From Ensifer sp. LCM 4579 (GTDB lineage: Bacteria > Pseudomonadota > Alphaproteobacteria > Rhizobiales > Rhizobiaceae), in NCBI RefSeq assembly GCF_001854885.1, contig NZ_MDDV01000019.1, forward strand, positions 24,893 through 88,892: a DNA stretch of 64,000 nt, read 5' to 3'. The notes under the pieces were generated by a model. The model was given only the letters and a program-made list of their open reading frames with translations, did no database searches and was not told the origin of the DNA. This document shows, piece after piece, positions 37,012-45,608 of this stretch. Position 1 is the stretch's first letter; every line of letters starts with the position of its first letter. The position numbers and the translations under genes are program-made.

Positions 37012-37467
37012 ATGCTCAAGAATATCGACCCGGCTCTGAACGCGGATGTGCTGCATGCCTTGCGCTCGATGGGGCATGCCGACACGCTGGTGATCTCCGA
37101 CACGAATTTCCCGTCGGACGCGATTGCCCGCCAGACGACGCTCGGCAAATTGCTGCACATCGACAATGTCTCGGCCGCCCGGGCGATGCGGGCCGTCCTT
37201 TCGGTTCTCCCGCTCGACACGCCGTTGCAGCCTTCGGCCGGCCGCATGGAGGTGATGGGAGCGCCCGACGAAATCCCGCCGGTGCAGCGCGAGGTGCAGG
37301 CCGAGATCGACCGGGCCGAGGGCAAGCCGGCGCCCATGTACGGCATCGAGCGTTTCGCTTTCTACGAAGCTGCCAAGAAGGCCTATTGCGTCATTACAAC
37401 GGGCGAAACCCGTTTCTACGGCTGCTTCCTTCTCACGAAGGGCGTCATTCCTCCGGAGTCGGTCTGA
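37012..37467 (+). CDS. RbsD/FucU family sugar mutarotase
   Basis: 151 aa. Interconverts sugar anomers (fucose or ribose pyranose forms). Family marks are MLKNIDPALNADVLHALRSMGHADTL-type start, SDTNFP, VQREV, IERFAFYEAAKKA with the catalytic region, and a Thr-Gly-Glu-Thr-Arg-Phe-Tyr end. GGAGGACAGG precedes the ATG. In a deoxyribose locus it may feed the correct anomer for phosphorylation. No deoxyribokinase is visible here. Confidence 0.88.
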   Translation: MLKNIDPALNADVLHALRSMGHADTLVISDTNFPSDAIARQTTLGKLLHIDNVSAARAMRAVLSVLPLDTPLQPSAGRMEVMGAPDEIPPVQREVQAEIDRAEGKPAPMYGIERFAFYEAAKKAYCVITTGETRFYGCFLLTKGVIPPESV

Positions 37468-37561
37468 AAACGCAATCGGCTGAAGGTACATACCAGCATG
37501 GCGCTGGTGGAACCGCGTCTTTGCTGGAATACTGTCTTCGTTTCGAGGATGGGAGCCGACC

Positions 37562-37990
37562 ATGATGGAGTTGAACCATACGACCCGGCAAACGGGCGCC
37601 ACCGCCGTGGTGGGGCGAACGGGCTTCCCGAACGTGGTCTCCATGTCGGGCGGGGTGCTCGACGTCGTCACCAGTCCGTCGCAGCCGGGCTTCGATCCGC
37701 TCGACCTTCTGTATGCTTCGCTTGCGAGTTGTCTTGTCCTCGGCGCCCGCCACGCGGCAAGTCGCTTCGGCGTCCTCGACCGGCTGGACGAAGTCTCGGC
37801 CAGGGTCACCGGCGAAAAGGCTCATGATGAGCCTTCTCGCATTGCGCGCTTCGACATAGAGTTGACCATCAAGGGCGAAGTCGACGATGTGGTTCGTCAG
37901 GCCATCGCCGTGGCGGCGGAAAACGAGATCTGCACGATCAGCAATAGCCTGCGGGGCAATCCCGAATTCGTGAGCAGGGTTTCGGGCTAA
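37562..37990 (+). CDS. OsmC/Ohr-family protein
   Basis: 142 aa. The fold uses two cysteines to reduce organic peroxides. One Cys is in LLYASLASCLVLGARHAA and the other in ENEICTISNSL, both at family positions. It sits between the deoxyribose genes and a DDAH-like gene, on the same strand. Catalytic Arg placement was not checked, so detoxification is family inference. Confidence 0.8.
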   Translation: MMELNHTTRQTGATAVVGRTGFPNVVSMSGGVLDVVTSPSQPGFDPLDLLYASLASCLVLGARHAASRFGVLDRLDEVSARVTGEKAHDEPSRIARFDIELTIKGEVDDVVRQAIAVAAENEICTISNSLRGNPEFVSRVSG

Positions 37991-38101
37991 ACGGGCTTCG
38001 GAAGAAGCGTCCCACGGCTTTCCGACAAAACCAACAACGTGAGCAGAACGTCGGCGAAGCCGCGCAATCTGCTTGGGAAACAAACCATGGAGGGAACAGA
38101 T

Positions 38102-38902
38102 TTGGCGACTTCGGCTGCCGTCTTCGAGTTCAACTCGGTCATCGTCCGTGAGCCTTCGCTCAGCGTCGTCAACGGGCTGCGCGCGGAGGATCGCGGCAGC
38201 CCTACTTACGAGGGCGTCAAGGCGGAGCACGACGCCTATGTCGAGGCGATGCGGATTGCCGGCGCAAAGGTCACCGTCCTGCCGCCGCTCCCCGCCTTCC
38301 CGGATTCCATCTTCGTCGAGGATCCGGCGCTTGTCTTCACGGAAGGCGCAATCCTCCTGCGCCCGGGCGCTCCGACGCGCCTGAAGGAAGTCGACGCGAT
38401 AGCGCCGGCGCTGCACGACATGTTCGACGTGGTTCTCGATCTAGCAGATGGTTATGCGGACGGCGGCGATGTGCTGACGACGGCGCGTGGGGTCATGATC
38501 GGCCTTTCCGCCCGCACCGACAGGGCCGGCGCCAAGGCGCTCCAGGCTAGTCTCGAAAAGCTCGGTCGCAAGAGCGAGGTCGTCGCGACACCCGAGGGCG
38601 TGCTGCATTTCAAGACCGATTGCTCGCTGCTCGACGAGGAGACAGTCCTTGCGACCAGCCGCCTCGCGCGTTCGGGCGTGTTCAAGGCGTTCCGGCAGAT
38701 GATCGTTCCAGAGGGCGAAGAGGCGGCGGCGAATGCGCTCCGCGTCAACGACGTCGTCATGGTCGGTTCGGATTTTCCGCGCACGATCGAGATGCTCGAC
38801 AAGGCTGGCTATCAGGTCGTGCCGTTGAAGACCACGGATATCGGCAAGATCGATGCCGGGCTCTCTTGCATGTCGTTGCGCTGGTTCAATGACAAGATGT
38901 GA
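38102..38902 (+). CDS. Dimethylarginine dimethylaminohydrolase (DDAH) / amidinotransferase family
   Basis: 266 aa from a TTG with GGAGGG 6 bases upstream; an ATG at 38087 would add five residues. Hydrolyses N-methylated arginine to citrulline. Family residues are FVEDPALVF, DGGDVL, a His in LHFKTDCS, and the nucleophile Cys in GLSCMSLRW near the C terminus. Bacterial members may instead act on other guanidino compounds. It has no clear pathway partner among its neighbours. Confidence 0.85.
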   Translation: MATSAAVFEFNSVIVREPSLSVVNGLRAEDRGSPTYEGVKAEHDAYVEAMRIAGAKVTVLPPLPAFPDSIFVEDPALVFTEGAILLRPGAPTRLKEVDAIAPALHDMFDVVLDLADGYADGGDVLTTARGVMIGLSARTDRAGAKALQASLEKLGRKSEVVATPEGVLHFKTDCSLLDEETVLATSRLARSGVFKAFRQMIVPEGEEAAANALRVNDVVMVGSDFPRTIEMLDKAGYQVVPLKTTDIGKIDAGLSCMSLRWFNDKM

Positions 38903-38913
38903 GTGTGCGCCGT

Positions 38914-39984
38914 TTACGCGCCCGGCAGGGTGAAGACGGCGCAGGGGGTTGAGATGCCGCGCAGCGCATGTTCGCCGAGCGGCAGGAGCGGTGTTGCTGT
39001 TTCAGCGGCGACCGCACCCGAAATCAGCACCGATCGGCCGAGCGGCCGGCACAGGCCCTCCAGCCGGCTGACCAGGTTGACCGCGGGGCCAATGGCGGTG
39101 AAATCCAGCCGGTCTACCGCGCCGATATTCCCCCACAGGATGTCGCCGAGATGCAGCGCCGTGCCGTAGGGGAGCGGCGGCAGCCCCTGCGCCTGTCGGC
39201 GCTCATCGAGGTGGGCCATGCCGGCGCGGGCGGCGACGACCGCGCGCAACGCCGCCTCGCAGGCTTCGGCCGGCCCATGCGTGACAGGAAATATTGCCAG
39301 CACGCCGTCGCCGATGAACTTCAAGACCTCGCCGCCAAAGGCGTGGATCGCTCCGGCGACCCGGTCGAACCAGGCGTCGAGGTCGGCGATCATCGCAGCC
39401 GGTTCGCTCGCCTCGGAACGGGCGGTGAAGTTGCGCATGTCGGCATAAAGCAGGGCGGCCCGGATCATCTCTCCCGTGCCGCGGTTGAGCGCGCCGGCCT
39501 GCACTCGGGCGGCACTGCGTTTTCCGAGATAGGCCTCCAGCAGAGCCGTCAGTGCCGCCCGCTCCGTCAGGGCGGTCAAAGGCGCTGCGGCAAAGCGCGC
39601 GGTCTGGCGCAGCCGACCGGCTTCGGCAGGGCCGAATGGTCGTGTTCCTGCCCAGCCAAGAACCGGCCCGTCCGGCGTCCGGCCGATCGCGTCCGCCTCC
39701 ACCGGACCGAGCCCGGTCAGCCAGTTTCGCCCATCCTCATTGCGTTGAGCTCCGGCAAAGCCAAGTGCCTCGATGACCGCCCCGGTCTCTGCCCGCCACA
39801 GCCATGTGCGGCGGGCGATGATCGGATGCGGCACCGCCAGCGTCAGGGCGCCGCCGGCCAAGGGAAGCCCGTCGGCCAATAGCCGTCCGCCGAGCTCGGC
39901 CAGAAACCGGTCGGGGCCGATCGAGCCACTGGCCTCGTCCAAGAGCCAGGCGAGAGGTGTGGGCAGATCCATGCCCGCGATCAT
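38914..39984 (-). CDS. Class III adenylate/guanylate cyclase-domain protein
   Basis: 356 aa. The N-terminal half (residues 1 to about 165) resembles no domain I can name but looks like a soluble sensor region. The C-terminal half is a class III nucleotide cyclase: LLYADMRNFTARSE with the first metal Asp, FIGDGVLAIFP with the second Asp, and GDILWGNIGAVDRLDFTAIGPAVNLVSRLE with substrate and transition-state residues. No membrane segment is seen. Convergent with the DDAH-like gene. Confidence 0.9.
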   Translation of the reverse strand: MIAGMDLPTPLAWLLDEASGSIGPDRFLAELGGRLLADGLPLAGGALTLAVPHPIIARRTWLWRAETGAVIEALGFAGAQRNEDGRNWLTGLGPVEADAIGRTPDGPVLGWAGTRPFGPAEAGRLRQTARFAAAPLTALTERAALTALLEAYLGKRSAARVQAGALNRGTGEMIRAALLYADMRNFTARSEASEPAAMIADLDAWFDRVAGAIHAFGGEVLKFIGDGVLAIFPVTHGPAEACEAALRAVVAARAGMAHLDERRQAQGLPPLPYGTALHLGDILWGNIGAVDRLDFTAIGPAVNLVSRLEGLCRPLGRSVLISGAVAAETATPLLPLGEHALRGISTPCAVFTLPGA

Positions 39985-40234
39985 ACCGTGACGGGCACGG
40001 GCCTGTCATCCGCGCGAGGCGGTGGAGCGCTCGGCTCTCCGGCGGTCTGGCATCGAAGCGGGTTCCGCTGCTTGGACGGAGCTCGGTGCGCCGCCTGCTG
40101 CCAGTCTCCTTAAATTGACCTCGTTTTTGGGACAATGATAGGTAGCAGTCGAAGCGCTGCAGCGACCGTCGCGCACCTCACCGGCTCTCGGCGCTGAAGT
40201 CGTTCATTGAGGCCATCACCATAGGGGGAGACCG
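39985..40234. other. Divergent intergenic region, no gene seen
   Basis: About 250 bases lie between the cyclase gene (minus) and the SRPBCC gene (plus). I see no stable coding frame and no recognisable operator. Both promoters presumably lie here. Confidence 0.4.
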
Positions 40235-40690
40235 ATGCAAGAAACCCTCGTCGTCCGCCGCGAGACGCACATTCCGGCGCCGCCCGCCGCGGTGTTCGCC
40301 CTCCTGACCGATCCGGAAAAGATCCTGCGTTGGATGGGAACGGAGGCTGAGGTCGAGCCGCATCCCGGCGGTCTCTATCTCGTCAATGTTACCGGCGCAC
40401 GCTGTGCCCGTGGCTCTTTCCGCGAAGTGGTCCCGGTGCACCGGCTGGTATACAGCTTCGGCTGGGACGACAGTGATATCGTGCCGCCGAACTCGAGCCT
40501 GGTCGAGATCGACCTCGTCGAGCAGCCGGACGGCACACTTTTGCGCCTGACCCATTCGGGCCTGCCCACTGCCGAGCAATGCGCCGGTCATGCGGAAGGC
40601 TGGGCCCATTATCTCGACCGGCTGGCCGAGGCCGCTGCTGGACGCGATCCCGGCCCGGACCCCTGGCACGGTCGCACCGGCGGGGAGTGA
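40235..40690 (+). CDS. SRPBCC/AHSA1-domain protein
   Basis: 151 aa. START-like ligand-binding fold: HIPAPPAAVFALLTDPEKILRWMGTEAEV at the N terminus, VHRLVYSFGWDD mid-way, and GWAHYLDRLAEAAAG as the long C-terminal helix. Members are activator-like or ligand-binding proteins of varied role. The ATG follows AGGGGGAG. No regulator of the ArsR type, often adjacent to such genes, is present. Confidence 0.85.
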   Translation: MQETLVVRRETHIPAPPAAVFALLTDPEKILRWMGTEAEVEPHPGGLYLVNVTGARCARGSFREVVPVHRLVYSFGWDDSDIVPPNSSLVEIDLVEQPDGTLLRLTHSGLPTAEQCAGHAEGWAHYLDRLAEAAAGRDPGPDPWHGRTGGE

Positions 40691-40697
40691 TCGGGCG

Positions 40698-40711
40698 CGT
40701 CTCGCGAGACG
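40698..40711. terminator. Convergent hairpin
   Basis: Perfect palindrome CGTCTCGCGAGACG lies in the 38-base gap between two convergent genes, followed on the plus strand by a short T-run. Confidence 0.5.
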
Positions 40712-40728
40712 TTTGATCCCGACGGGCT

Positions 40729-42105
40729 TCAGGTCGCCGGCGACAGATCGCCCAGCACCGTCGGGATCAGTTCCGTAACCGTCGGATGGATGTGCATGGC
40801 CCGTTTGATCGTGGTGTAGGGCTTCTTGGCATACATCACGTCAAGCACGCTGTGGATCGCCTCGTCGCCGCCGGTTCCGAGAATAGCGGCGCCGAGGATC
40901 TCCTCGGTGTCGGCGTCAACGATCATCTTCATGAAGCCTTCGGTCTCGCCTTTCTCGACCGCGCGGGCGACCCGCGTCATCGGCCGCGTGCCGATCAGCA
41001 GCTTGCGGCCGCTCTTGCGCGCCTCGCTTTCCGTCATGCCGGCCCGGCCAAGCGGCGGATCGATGTAGAGCGCATAGGTCTGGATGCGATCGCTGACCTT
41101 GCGCGGGTCGTTGTCGAGAAGGTTGGCAGCGACGATCTCGAAATCATTATAGGCAGTGTGGGTGAATACACCGCGGCCATTGCAGTCGCCCATGGCGAAG
41201 ATATGCGGCACGTTGGTGCGCAGGACATCATCGACCTCGATATAGCCGCGCTCATCGGTCTTGACGCCTGCCTTGTCGAGGCGGAGATCGTCGGTATTGG
41301 GGCGGCGGCCGGTGGCCAGCAGCACGTCCGAGCCGACGACTTCCGGCGCGCCCGAGGTGCAGTCGACGCCCGCGGAAATGCCGTCTGCCTCTTTGGCGAA
41401 GCGGATGCATTCCGCATTGAGGCGGATGTGGATGCCCTCCTTCTCGAGAATGGCGCGGATCGCGTCGGAGACCTCCGGGTCTTCCCGCGAAATCAGGCGC
41501 GGCCCCTTCTCGATGACGGTGACGTCGGAGCCGAAGCGGCGGAACATCTGCGCGAATTCCAGCCCGACATAGCTGCCGCCGATGATGACGAGATGTTTCG
41601 GCAGATGTTCGAGGTCCATGAGGGAGCTGTTGGTGAGATAGGGGATGTCGTTGATGCCGGGGAGGTCGGGGACCGCGGCGCGGCCGCCGACATTCAAGAA
41701 TATCCGCTCGCCGGAAATCCGTTCGCTGCCGACCCGCATTTCTCGCGGGCCCTCGAACTGCGCATGGCCCTCGAAGACGGTGCAGTTCCTCATGCTCTTG
41801 AGCCAGTTCTCCACGCTGGAGCGGGAATCGAGCCGTATCTTCTCTTTTCGCGCCATGACACGTTCGAAATCCACGGACACGGGCGCGGTCGTCATCCCGT
41901 ATTCCGCGCCGCGACGCGCCGTATGGATCGCATAGGCGCTGGCGACCATGGCCTTGGTCGGCGTACACCCGGTATTGACGCAGGTGCCGCCGAAGAACTT
42001 GCGCTCGACGAGCGCCACGGCTTTGCCGGCTTCCGTCATTCGGCCGGCGAGGGGCGGGCCGGCCTGGCCGGCGCCGACGATGATTGCGTCGAAATGCGTG
42101 CTCAT
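40729..42105 (-). CDS. FAD-dependent pyridine nucleotide-disulfide oxidoreductase (mercuric reductase-like)
   Basis: 458 aa. FAD motif IIVGAGQAGPPLAGRM at residues 8-23, redox-active disulfide in GGTCVNTGCTPTKAM, NAD-binding VIIGGSYVGLEFAQMF, second FAD motif FAMGDCNGRGVFTHTAYND, and a C-terminal dimerisation domain (HIHPTVTELIP). It resembles MerA/lipoamide dehydrogenase relatives but has no heavy-metal-associated domain and no mer genes nearby. True mercury reduction is therefore unlikely. Confidence 0.88.
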   Translation of the reverse strand: MSTHFDAIIVGAGQAGPPLAGRMTEAGKAVALVERKFFGGTCVNTGCTPTKAMVASAYAIHTARRGAEYGMTTAPVSVDFERVMARKEKIRLDSRSSVENWLKSMRNCTVFEGHAQFEGPREMRVGSERISGERIFLNVGGRAAVPDLPGINDIPYLTNSSLMDLEHLPKHLVIIGGSYVGLEFAQMFRRFGSDVTVIEKGPRLISREDPEVSDAIRAILEKEGIHIRLNAECIRFAKEADGISAGVDCTSGAPEVVGSDVLLATGRRPNTDDLRLDKAGVKTDERGYIEVDDVLRTNVPHIFAMGDCNGRGVFTHTAYNDFEIVAANLLDNDPRKVSDRIQTYALYIDPPLGRAGMTESEARKSGRKLLIGTRPMTRVARAVEKGETEGFMKMIVDADTEEILGAAILGTGGDEAIHSVLDVMYAKKPYTTIKRAMHIHPTVTELIPTVLGDLSPAT

Positions 42106-42119
42106 GACGATACCCCAGA

Positions 42120-42290
42120 ATGCCAGGAGAATGGCGACAAGACCCCCGATGTGGGGATCAGAACCTTGCCGCCGATCGTTGCCACGAGGCGCTTGCGTGC
42201 CTCATAGCCGGCGAACGTGCCGATGATAGCATTCATGACGCCGGCGAGCGCACCGTCGATCAAAGAGCCAGCGACGGTAACCAGTATGAT
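42120..42290 (-). pseudogene. Decayed DUF4126-like membrane-protein remnant
   Basis: On the minus strand a short frame reads IILVTVAGSLIDGALAGVMN then IIGTFAGYEARKRLVATIGG, which resembles the last part of DUF4126 proteins (GTFGGYEARRRLV...GG). It begins directly after a stop with no start codon. Past GGK the frame changes: another frame gives HIGGLVAILLAFWGIVMS, a plausible missing last helix, running into the reductase start. Truncation plus frameshift indicates a relic. Recognition is from memory of the family. Confidence 0.45.
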
Positions 42291-42333
42291 GCCTTGTCAG
42301 CCGTCGGCACTCAACCTTGTAGCTGCCTCAAAA

Positions 42334-42354
42334 GTTTGACAATCTTTGCCAAAC
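42334..42354 (+). promoter_or_regulatory. Inverted repeat and promoter element of parDE
   Basis: GTTTGAC, 7 bases, GCCAAAC forms an imperfect palindrome 35 bases before parD. It contains TTGACA (42336-42341), a good -35 box. ParD proteins usually autorepress by binding such repeats over their own promoter. Confidence 0.55.
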
Positions 42355-42388
42355 TATGTCATGCTTCAAAAGCAATATGGAGGCTGCC

Positions 42389-42640
42389 ATGGCGACGATG
42401 AACGTATCCTTGCCTGATCTTATGAAAGACTGGGTTGAGGCGCAGACGAGAACCGGCCGTTATGCCAATGCCAGCGATTATGTGCGCGATCTGATCCGCA
42501 AAGATCAGGAGCGTAGCGGCAAAATTGCGGCTATGCAGCGCCTTGTCGATGACGGCGTGAAAAGCGGCGTCGGCAATCGCTCGAAGGACGAACTTTTCGC
42601 GGCGGCGCTGACACGGGCCGAGGCCCCGCGCGGCAATTAG
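42389..42640 (+). CDS. parD: ParD-type antitoxin
   Basis: 83 aa. Ribbon-helix-helix N terminus MATMNVSLPDLMKDWVEAQT, then YANASDYVRDLIRKDQER, typical of ParD. The C-terminal half binds and neutralises ParE. The ATG at 42389 has GGAGG 6 bases upstream. Two bases separate it from the toxin gene. Confidence 0.92.
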   Translation: MATMNVSLPDLMKDWVEAQTRTGRYANASDYVRDLIRKDQERSGKIAAMQRLVDDGVKSGVGNRSKDELFAAALTRAEAPRGN

Positions 42641-42642
42641 GT

Positions 42643-42936
42643 ATGGGCTATCGCCTTTCTCTCGAAGCGGAAGAGGATATTATCGACATCGCCGAGGAAG
42701 GCGTACGCCTGTTCGGCCCCGCGCAGGCCGGACGGTATCATGACGAGCTGTTCGCGATCTTCGATCTGATCGCCGCCAACCCTCGAACGGCGCGCGAACG
42801 CTTCGAGATATCGCCGCTGGTGCGTATTCATCCTTTCAAGACCCATCTCGTCGTCTATCGGATCGAAGAGGATGGCGATATCATCATTGTTCGTGTGCGG
42901 CACGGACACGAGGATTGGCTTGACGGGAACGAATGA
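42643..42936 (+). CDS. parE: ParE/RelE-superfamily toxin
   Basis: 97 aa. Family pattern YRLSLEAEEDIIDIAEEGVRLFG, AGRYHDELFAIFDLIAANP, and VRIHPFKTHLVVYRIEEDGDIIIVRVRHGHEDW. ParE members poison DNA gyrase; RelE-like relatives cleave mRNA, but the lone late His/Arg pattern fits ParE. Translationally close to parD. An intact module of this kind is compatible with replicon or island stabilisation. Confidence 0.92.
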   Translation: MGYRLSLEAEEDIIDIAEEGVRLFGPAQAGRYHDELFAIFDLIAANPRTARERFEISPLVRIHPFKTHLVVYRIEEDGDIIIVRVRHGHEDWLDGNE

Positions 42937-43186
42937 CACCGCCGAGGTCAATTCTGTTTGCTCAGTCGTTCTGCACCTCGTTGATGACGGCGAGATGCGC
43001 GGGTCAGGCGAAGCTGGTGCCCGGCCAACTTGATCCGGTTGATATGTCTTTCCCTGTCGTCTGACATCGGACTGTCTTGGGCCTCGCTCTATGATTTGCC
43101 GGGCGTTGACCTATATGGGATGCTCTGACCGGACCCGGTGGAGAATCCGTGATCAACAATGCGGGAACAAATCGAGGGAGACAATC

Positions 43187-44104
43187 ATGCGCCTGACTTT
43201 GGTGAAGACACTTATCGGTACCGCTCTAGCCCTTGCGCTCACCTCCGCCGCGGCCAAGGCCGACGTCGTGGTATCCTCGAAAATCGATACGGAGGGCGGC
43301 GTCCTCGGCAACATCATTCTGGCCGTGCTAAACGCTCATGACATCAAGACCACGGATCGTGTCCAGCTTGGCGCCACGCCCGTCGTCCGCAAGGCGATCA
43401 CCGCCGGCGAGATCGACATCTATCCGGAATATACCGGTAACGCCGCCTTCTTCTTCGAGAAGGCCGACGATCCCGTCTGGAAGGATGCCGACAAGGCCTA
43501 TGAAGAGGCGAAGAAGCTCGACTATGACGCCAACAAGATTGTCTGGCTGACGCCGTCGCCGGCCAACAACACCTGGGCGATCGCACTCCGCAAGGAGGTT
43601 GCCGAGGAGAACAACCTCAAGACCCTGTCGGATTTCGGCAAATATGTGAGCGGCGGCGGCGAGGTGGTGCTTGCAGCCTCCGCCGAATTCGTGAACTCGG
43701 CCGCCGCCTTGCCCGCCTTTCAGACCGCCTATAATTTCACGCTGAAGCCGGAGCAACTCATCACCCTTTCGGGCGGCGATACGGCGGCGACGATTTCGGC
43801 GGCCGCGAACCAGACGAACGGCGCCAATGCGGCAATGGTCTATGGCACCGACGGCGGTATTGCCCCCTCGGGTCTCGTCGTCCTCGAGGACGACAAGAAC
43901 GTGCAGCCGGTCTATCAGCCGACGCCGATCATCCGGGAAGCGGTGCTGAAGGAGAACCCGGAAATCGAGACGCTGCTGAAGCCCGTCTTCGAGAAGCTCA
44001 ATCTGGTGACGCTGCAGGAACTCAATGGCCGCGTGCAGGTCGGCGGCGAGCCCGCCAAAGCCGTCGCCGAGGATTTTCTGAAGAAGAACGGTTTCCTGAA
44101 GTAA
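43187..44104 (+). CDS. osmF: Osmoprotectant (glycine betaine-type) ABC transporter binding protein, OsmF/YehZ family
   Basis: 305 aa. Signal peptide MRLTLVKTLIGTALALALTSAAAKA. OpuAC-like domain with VVSSKIDTEGGVLGNIILAVL, PVVRKAITAGEIDIYPEYTGNAAFFF and GDTAATISAAANQ. GAGGGAG precedes the ATG at 43187. Family members bind betaines or other compatible solutes. Its permease and ATPase genes lie at 46594-49468, separated by an IS110-type element and a membrane-gene cassette. In homologous operons they follow directly. Confidence 0.88.
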   Translation: MRLTLVKTLIGTALALALTSAAAKADVVVSSKIDTEGGVLGNIILAVLNAHDIKTTDRVQLGATPVVRKAITAGEIDIYPEYTGNAAFFFEKADDPVWKDADKAYEEAKKLDYDANKIVWLTPSPANNTWAIALRKEVAEENNLKTLSDFGKYVSGGGEVVLAASAEFVNSAAALPAFQTAYNFTLKPEQLITLSGGDTAATISAAANQTNGANAAMVYGTDGGIAPSGLVVLEDDKNVQPVYQPTPIIREAVLKENPEIETLLKPVFEKLNLVTLQELNGRVQVGGEPAKAVAEDFLKKNGFLK

Positions 44105-44122
44105 TGGCGAAAATCTGATGGA

Positions 44123-45497
44123 GTGGATGCCCCCTCCCGACGGCATCGCGATGTGCCAATGTGGTGATTGCCAAAATCGACCAGGAGAGAGAGGGCATCC
44201 ATGGATCAAGTTACCATCATCGGAATCGATCTCGCAAAGAGGGTTTTCCAGGTTCACGGCGCGGCGAATGACGGGAAGGTCATCTTCCGCAAGAAGTTGT
44301 CGCGTTCGCAGTTGCTGCCGTTTCTCGCCGGACAGCCACGATGCATGGTGGCAATGGAAGCCTGCGCGACTGCGCACGAATGGGGGCGCGCGATCGGCGC
44401 GCTCGGGCATGCCGTCCGGCTTCTGCCGCCGGTCTATGTGAAGCCCTTTGTAAAGCGGCAGAAGAACGACGCGGCTGACGCGGAGGCCATCACCGAAGCG
44501 GCCTCCAGGCCGACGATGCGCTTTGTGGCGGTTAAGACCGAGGAGCAACAGGCGCGGTCAATGATCTTCCGCACGCGTGATCTCCTGGTGCGCCAGCGCA
44601 CGCAACTGATCAATGCCCTGCGCGGCCACCTCGCCGAGCACGGGGTTGTCGCCCCACAGGGCCCGGCCCACGTGAAGCGTCTTGCGGATGCGATCGAAGA
44701 CGAGCAAAACCTCATCCAGCCGATCGTCCGCGACGTTGGTCGTCTCTACCTCCAGCAGATCGCCATCTACAGCGAGAAGATCACCGAGCTTGAGCAGACG
44801 CTCCGTCGCGAGGCCTCGGGGAGCGAGACGACCGCGCGCTTGCAGACCATGCCGGGAATCGGACCCATCACCGCCATAGCCATCGAGACGTATGCGCCGC
44901 CGCTGGAGACTTTCCGACGTGGCCGCGATTTCGCCGCCTGGCTTGGGCTCGTGCCTCTGCAGAAATCCACGGGCGGAAAACAGAAGCTGGGTCGAACCTC
45001 GAAGATGGCGCAGCGTGACATTCGGCGCCTGCTCATCATTGGGGCGATGGCGGTCGTCCGATGGGCGGCTCGGAAGGGGCCGCCCGAAGGATCGTGGTTG
45101 GCGCGCATGCTGGCGCGCAAGCCGCCCATGCTGGTCGCCATCGCGCTGGCCAACAAGATGGCGCGGTCGGCATGGGCCATGATGACGAAGCGGGAGAACT
45201 ACCGGGACCCGGCGACAGGACCAGCTTGATCGACGATCGAGCCGTCGCTCGCCGGTCCGTCGGGGATGTGAGGAGGGCAGCGAACAGTAAGGGCAAATGA
45301 TCGACAAGATCGGGACCAGGCAAAGCCGTCAAGCGTACGGAGCCACGAGCTCGCAAATCTGATCAGCACCTGGTTCGCGCATCTCCATACCGGCCCGCGG
45401 CATGTGAAGCGCCGCAACTGCGAGGCCTGACACATGACCGCACCCGATCACATGCCCTCGACGTTCAAAATCCCCTTGCATCAACGGGGGCATCCAC
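44123..45497 (+). mobile_element. IS110-family (IS1111-type) insertion sequence
   Basis: One transposase gene is flanked by inverted repeats GTGGATGCCCCC (44123-44134) and GGGGGCATCCAC (45486-45497). Subterminal ATGCCCC-type repeats are the mark of the IS1111 subgroup. True ends probably lie a few bases outside these repeats. The left repeat starts 18 bases after the osmF stop. Confidence 0.85.
44201..45229 (+). CDS. IS110/IS1111-family transposase
   Basis: 342 aa. N-terminal DEDD nuclease domain (IIGIDLAKRVFQVHG with the first Asp; KNDAADAEAI) and C-terminal Transposase_20 domain (LQTMPGIGPITAIAI, TGGKQKLGRTSKMAQRDIRRLLIIGAM). The ATG at 44201 follows GAGAGAGGG. The gene appears intact with both domains, so the element may be active. 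Confidence 0.95.
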   Translation: MDQVTIIGIDLAKRVFQVHGAANDGKVIFRKKLSRSQLLPFLAGQPRCMVAMEACATAHEWGRAIGALGHAVRLLPPVYVKPFVKRQKNDAADAEAITEAASRPTMRFVAVKTEEQQARSMIFRTRDLLVRQRTQLINALRGHLAEHGVVAPQGPAHVKRLADAIEDEQNLIQPIVRDVGRLYLQQIAIYSEKITELEQTLRREASGSETTARLQTMPGIGPITAIAIETYAPPLETFRRGRDFAAWLGLVPLQKSTGGKQKLGRTSKMAQRDIRRLLIIGAMAVVRWAARKGPPEGSWLARMLARKPPMLVAIALANKMARSAWAMMTKRENYRDPATGPA

Positions 45498-45500
45498 ACA

Positions 45501-45514
45501 TGACGCTTGGTACC
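45501..45514 (+). repeat. Left arm of a 14-base inverted repeat bounding a ~980-bp segment
   Basis: TGACGCTTGGTACC here is exactly repeated in inverted orientation at 46469-46482 (GGTACCAAGCGTCA). The two arms enclose the membrane-protein gene at 45609-46304 and lie just past the IS right end. Confidence 0.75.
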
Positions 45515-45608
45515 CGGTGCGAATTACCTGTTCCGACCCTTCTCGGACGTTGCGTCAGCTGATGGCCTGTCCGAGAAATGTTCAATGTGGTCACTTTGCG
45601 CGCATTCG

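Noticed and set aside
32279..37346. Two very long frames opposite deoR, deoC and the aldehyde dehydrogenase
   Set aside because: Their length follows from high third-position GC on the coding strand. No motifs are present, and they contradict well-supported sense genes.
40729..42105. Mercury resistance gene merA
   Set aside because: It lacks the N-terminal metal-binding domain, and there is no merR, merT or merP nearby. It is better read as a general disulfide reductase relative.
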